Assembly: GCA_964397485.1 (NCBI GenBank)
Contig: CAYNHT010000002.1
Location: forward strand, 182,326 to 246,325
Direction of reading: 5' to 3'
Origin: CAYNHT01 sp964397485
GTDB lineage: Bacteria > Bacillota_I > Bacilli_A > RF39 > UBA660
Length of the DNA: 64,000 bases
This document shows, piece by piece, positions 61,244-64,000 of this stretch. The position numbers and the translations under genes are program-made. The notes below the pieces were generated by a model. That model searched no databases. It was not told the DNA's origin and saw only the letters and a program-made list of their open reading frames with translations. Numbering within the stretch: position 1 is the stretch's first letter; each line of letters opens with the position of its first letter.

Positions 61244-61768
61244 ATGAAAAATAAAAATAAGAAAAATAAAAAAGAAGAAATAATTATTACAACAACTAAC
61301 GATGAAGTAAAAAGGTTAATAAAAGTAACTTTAACAGTATTAATAATATTCTCTTTGTTCTTTTTGATTACATACCTAGTAACTAGGGAAGATAAAAAAA
61401 CAAATACAACGCCTCCGCCAAAAACGGAAATTCAATATGATGAAATTATAATTGGCGAAATGTTAACTAAAAATAATAGTGAATATTATGTTTTAGTTAC
61501 TACCGAAAAAGATCAATTTGTCAGTTTGTATAATTCATATTTATCTATATATAAGAATAAAGATAACTCAATAAGGGTATATTCTTGTAATTTAGATAGT
61601 GTATTTAATAAAAATTTTATAGCAGAGGAAAGTGTATTCGAAATTGCACATATTAAAGATATAAGATTTAAGGAAACAACTTTGGTTAAGATTAAAAATA
61701 AACAGATTGTTAATACTTATGAAGGAAAAGAAAATATTATAAATCAATTAAAGGAAATGATTAAATAA
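61244..61768 (+). CDS. Membrane-anchored protein of unknown function
   Basis: 174 residues: a very lysine-rich cytoplasmic start (MKNKNKKNKKEEI), one helix (about 29-48), then a small extracellular beta domain (EIIIGEMLTKNNSEYYVLVTTE, RVYSCNLDSVFNKNF). Family not recognised. 62 bp upstream of ctpB in the same direction with no clear terminator. Confidence 0.6.
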   Translation: MKNKNKKNKKEEIIITTTNDEVKRLIKVTLTVLIIFSLFFLITYLVTREDKKTNTTPPPKTEIQYDEIIIGEMLTKNNSEYYVLVTTEKDQFVSLYNSYLSIYKNKDNSIRVYSCNLDSVFNKNFIAEESVFEIAHIKDIRFKETTLVKIKNKQIVNTYEGKENIINQLKEMIK

Positions 61769-61830
61769 AATATATTGATGTATTAATATAATGCACATAA
61801 TAGTTGTTATTATAATGAAAAGGTGATGTT

Positions 61831-63153
61831 ATGGAAGAAAAAAAAGATAAAAAGGTGAAAGTTTCACAAACTAAAAAGGTGAGAGCAGAGAAAAAAAACA
61901 TAGTAAGAAAGCCTCGTGCAAAAAAAGAAGTCGAGAAGGTAGTGGAAGTTAAAAAAATCGAATCGTTATTTAGAATTAAAGAAGTAGTGGTGCTTGTACT
62001 ACTAACTTGCTTTATTAGTTTGACAACGGGTCTGTTTTTGCAATATAAAATGATGAATAAGACTACTGCTGACGAAGACCAAAATTTAACTCTAGATCCT
62101 GAAATTCAAGAATTTATCAGTAATTACGAATATATTATAAATAACTATTATGAGGATATTGATAAGGAAGAATTAATCAATGAAGCAATAAAAGGTATGG
62201 TTGATTCGCTTGAAGACCCACACTCTATATATATGGATGATGAGGCAAGTGAAACGTTTAATATTCAATTAAATGGTACTTATACTGGTTTAGGAATACA
62301 AATTACTAATAATACTGATGGTGATCTTGTCATTTTGAGAGTTTTTGAAGACTCGCCGGCGGACAAAGCTGATTTAAGAGCATTTGATATAATAACTAAA
62401 ATAGATAATATAGATTTAATGGGGTATACCTCAACTGAATTTACTTCATATGTAAAAAATAGTAATGCCAAAAGTTTTGATGTTACTATTGTACGTGATG
62501 ATAAAGAACAAGTTATAACTATATCTAAAGAATTAATTACAATAAAATCGGTATCTTCTAAAACGTATGAGGAAAATAATAAGAAGATTGGCTATTTAAA
62601 TGTAACTATTTTCGCAGCCAATACTTATCAGCAATTTAAACAAGAGTTAGAAAAATTAGAAAAAGAAAATATAGATTCATTAATAATAGATTTAAGAAAT
62701 AATTCAGGAGGACACCTTGGTGTTGTTAAGAATATGATTTCATTATTTCTAGATACTTCACATGTTATCTATCAAACAGAAAGTAAAACTGATGTTGAAA
62801 AATCTTATTCAACGGGTGCTATTACAAAGAAATATCCTATTGTTGTTTTATCAAATAAAGCAAGTGCATCTGCGTCTGAAGTTATGATGGGAGCATTAAA
62901 AGATCGATATGGGGCTACTATTATCGGGGATGCGAGTTTCGGTAAGGGTACTGTTCAGGAACTTAAAACTATGCCATCTGGCGGACAATATAAATTCACT
63001 ACTAAAAAATGGTTAACTCCAAATGGGTATTGGGTAGAAGGAAAAGGTATTGAGCCTGATGTTAAAGTTATTATGGATTATAAGTATTATGAAGATCCGA
63101 ACGAGGAAAACGATAATCAATTGCAAACAGCACTAGAGACATTAAAAAAATAG
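61831..63153 (+). CDS. S41-family carboxy-terminal processing protease (CtpB type)
   Basis: 440 residues: basic cytoplasmic tail, anchor helix (51-70), helical region, PDZ domain (about 145-225) and S41 domain with Ser-Lys dyad S337 (NKASASASE) and K362 (FGKGTVQ), plus Q366. CtpB in Bacillus cuts SpoIVFA during sporulation; other CtpA/B proteins serve envelope turnover, so the sporulation role is suggested only by family. ATG 61831 follows AAGGTG. Confidence 0.93.
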   Translation: MEEKKDKKVKVSQTKKVRAEKKNIVRKPRAKKEVEKVVEVKKIESLFRIKEVVVLVLLTCFISLTTGLFLQYKMMNKTTADEDQNLTLDPEIQEFISNYEYIINNYYEDIDKEELINEAIKGMVDSLEDPHSIYMDDEASETFNIQLNGTYTGLGIQITNNTDGDLVILRVFEDSPADKADLRAFDIITKIDNIDLMGYTSTEFTSYVKNSNAKSFDVTIVRDDKEQVITISKELITIKSVSSKTYEENNKKIGYLNVTIFAANTYQQFKQELEKLEKENIDSLIIDLRNNSGGHLGVVKNMISLFLDTSHVIYQTESKTDVEKSYSTGAITKKYPIVVLSNKASASASEVMMGALKDRYGATIIGDASFGKGTVQELKTMPSGGQYKFTTKKWLTPNGYWVEGKGIEPDVKVIMDYKYYEDPNEENDNQLQTALETLKK

Positions 63154-63183
63154 CGTAGTTGTCAAAACTATCGCTTTTTTTCT
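63152..63183 (+). terminator. Terminator of ctpB-type gene
   Basis: AGCGTAGTT with AACTA-T-CGCT (one bulge), 5-base loop, then T run. Confidence 0.8.
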
Positions 63184-63231
63184 TTCTTTTTTCGCTAAAA
63201 AAGTTTATAATAGGGAAAGGAGATGGATAAT

Positions 63232-63786
63232 ATGAAAAATATGTGTATAGGAGATAAACTACAAATACAGTGCTATAAACATAACGGAAAAATACATCGA
63301 GCATGGAATGAAGCTGTATTATTAGATATAAAAAAAGATTATATGGTTTTTGGCAATAATAAAACTTTGGTTATTGAATCCAGTGGAAACACGTGGAAGA
63401 CAAAAGAACCTGCAATTATGTATTTTTTCAAAGATTGTTGGTTTAATGTAATAGCACAATTAAAGAAAGATGGCATTTATTATTACTGTAATATAGCTAC
63501 ACCTTTTCTAATTGAAGAGAATACAATCAAATATATAGATTATGATCTTGATTTAAGAGTCTTTCCAAGTGGAGAATATAAAGTTTTAGATAAAATGGAA
63601 TATAAATATCACAAAAGAATAATGAATTATTCTGATGATTTAGATAAATCAATAAATAAGGGATTAGAGGAACTTATAAGTAGGTATAAAAGTAAAGATG
63701 TGTTTTTTGATTTAAGAAAGAATCAAGAATATTATAATCAATATGTTAAATTGAAAGAAACTACAAATAGTAGTAATTTTTGTTAG
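63232..63786 (+). CDS. ntdP: Nucleoside tri-/diphosphate phosphatase, DUF402 (NtdP/YgaC)
   Basis: 184 residues of the DUF402 beta-barrel family: HRAWNEAVLLDIKKDYMVFGNN, KEPAIMYFFKDCWFNVIAQL, YYCNIATPFLIEENTIKYIDYDLDLRVFPSG, which holds the metal-binding Asp cluster. Homologues hydrolyse NTP and NDP. ATG 63232 lies 7-8 bp after AAAGGAG; ATG 63223 would overlap that site and is rejected. The last complete gene of the window. Confidence 0.9.
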   Translation: MKNMCIGDKLQIQCYKHNGKIHRAWNEAVLLDIKKDYMVFGNNKTLVIESSGNTWKTKEPAIMYFFKDCWFNVIAQLKKDGIYYYCNIATPFLIEENTIKYIDYDLDLRVFPSGEYKVLDKMEYKYHKRIMNYSDDLDKSINKGLEELISRYKSKDVFFDLRKNQEYYNQYVKLKETTNSSNFC

Positions 63787-63861
63787 AAAACTGAATATAT
63801 TATAAGAGGGGAATAATTTGTATGCTAAAAAATACAGATTAATTCTTTTGTTTTGGTAATA

Positions 63862-63870
63862 TGTGGATAA
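63862..63870 (-). promoter_or_regulatory. Single consensus DnaA box
   Basis: TGTGGATAA, the exact complement of TTATCCACA. Only one box is seen in the 214-bp terminal region, so this is not an origin by itself; it could be a regulatory site or chance. Confidence 0.4.
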
Positions 63871-63893
63871 TCGTTAAAATAACAAAAAAAGCA

Positions 63894-64000
63894 TTGACTT
63901 AATTCGTTGTTTTTGATATCTTGGTAATGTCCTTTTGAGGAAATACTTTGTAAAATCAACAAAAACTGTAAAAATGCAAAAAAAGTTGAAAAAAGTGTTG
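63894..64000 (+). promoter_or_regulatory. Strong-promoter-like region at right edge
   Basis: TTGACT at 63894-63899 with a poor -10 17 bp on, then A-tract-rich sequence and, at the very end, AAAGTTGAAAAAAGTGTTG. The last motif resembles the upstream part of Firmicute rRNA promoters (GTTGACA -35 cut by the edge). No gene is seen in 63787-64000. Confidence 0.4.

Overview
This window is very AT-rich DNA (roughly 30% G+C by eye). The standard genetic code reads through: TGA closes several genes (8508-8510, 13910-13912, 28574-28576, 37254-37256 on the minus strand) and the only tRNA is tRNA-Trp with anticodon CCA. The gene set points to a low-GC, Gram-positive, probably anaerobic Firmicute of the Bacilli/Erysipelotrichia side. 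It has LysM wall hydrolases, spore-type genes (SleB-like hydrolase, CotY/CotZ-like coat protein, three YjcZ-like mini-proteins), CdaA/CdaR c-di-AMP genes, an agr quorum-sensing locus, HPF-SecA and a superoxide reductase. The exact taxon cannot be settled from the window. No insertion sequence, prophage, CRISPR array or rRNA gene was seen.

Region 1-5.7 kb holds the end of an HtrA-like protease, a six-LysM amidase facing a SleB-like hydrolase, tRNA-Trp, a nucleoside deoxyribosyltransferase-like protein, an RluF-like pseudouridine synthase and three tandem DUF2179-type membrane proteins. Region 5.7-9.1 kb is a lactococcin-972-type bacteriocin operon (bacteriocin, DUF1430 permease, ABC ATPase) behind a strong promoter and a leader that can form two mutually exclusive hairpins. 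Region 9.1-14.6 kb has small unknowns, a LytTR regulator with a LiaF-like partner, and a MarR-MATE-HD operon.

Region 14.6-19 kb is the most striking: a secreted subtilisin-like protease ending in a type I dockerin, followed 1 bp later by a membrane-anchored protein that starts with a cohesin-like domain. This looks like a two-gene, surface-displayed cohesin-dockerin protease. At 24-28 kb lies a giant prepilin (1373 residues) whose C-terminal part is four repeats of the same GLUG-type module found in the protease, so the two loci may belong to one surface system.

Region 19-44 kb is mixed: DUF1801, DUF2207-like, ABC exporter, DUF362, DUF255/YyaL-like, LRR-like unknown, HD protein, Ca2+ P-type ATPase, superoxide reductase, LicD, tocopherol-cyclase-like, GltB-like FMN protein, PopT-type DUF368, SGNH esterase and CotZ. 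At 44.3-47.2 kb agrA-agrC and agrB-agrD form two convergent units rather than one operon. Region 47.5-64 kb is housekeeping: cold shock protein, long HPF, SecA, several extracytoplasmic thioredoxin-fold proteins around a lone Clp-D1-type AAA ATPase, TrmL, CdaA-CdaR, a LolA/GerS-like lipoprotein, a CtpB-type S41 protease and NtdP (DUF402). The last bases look like the start of a strong, possibly rRNA, promoter region.

Most transcription units end in clear stem-loop plus T-run terminators, many of them shared by convergent genes. A recurrent extended -10 (TGnTATAAT) marks many promoters.
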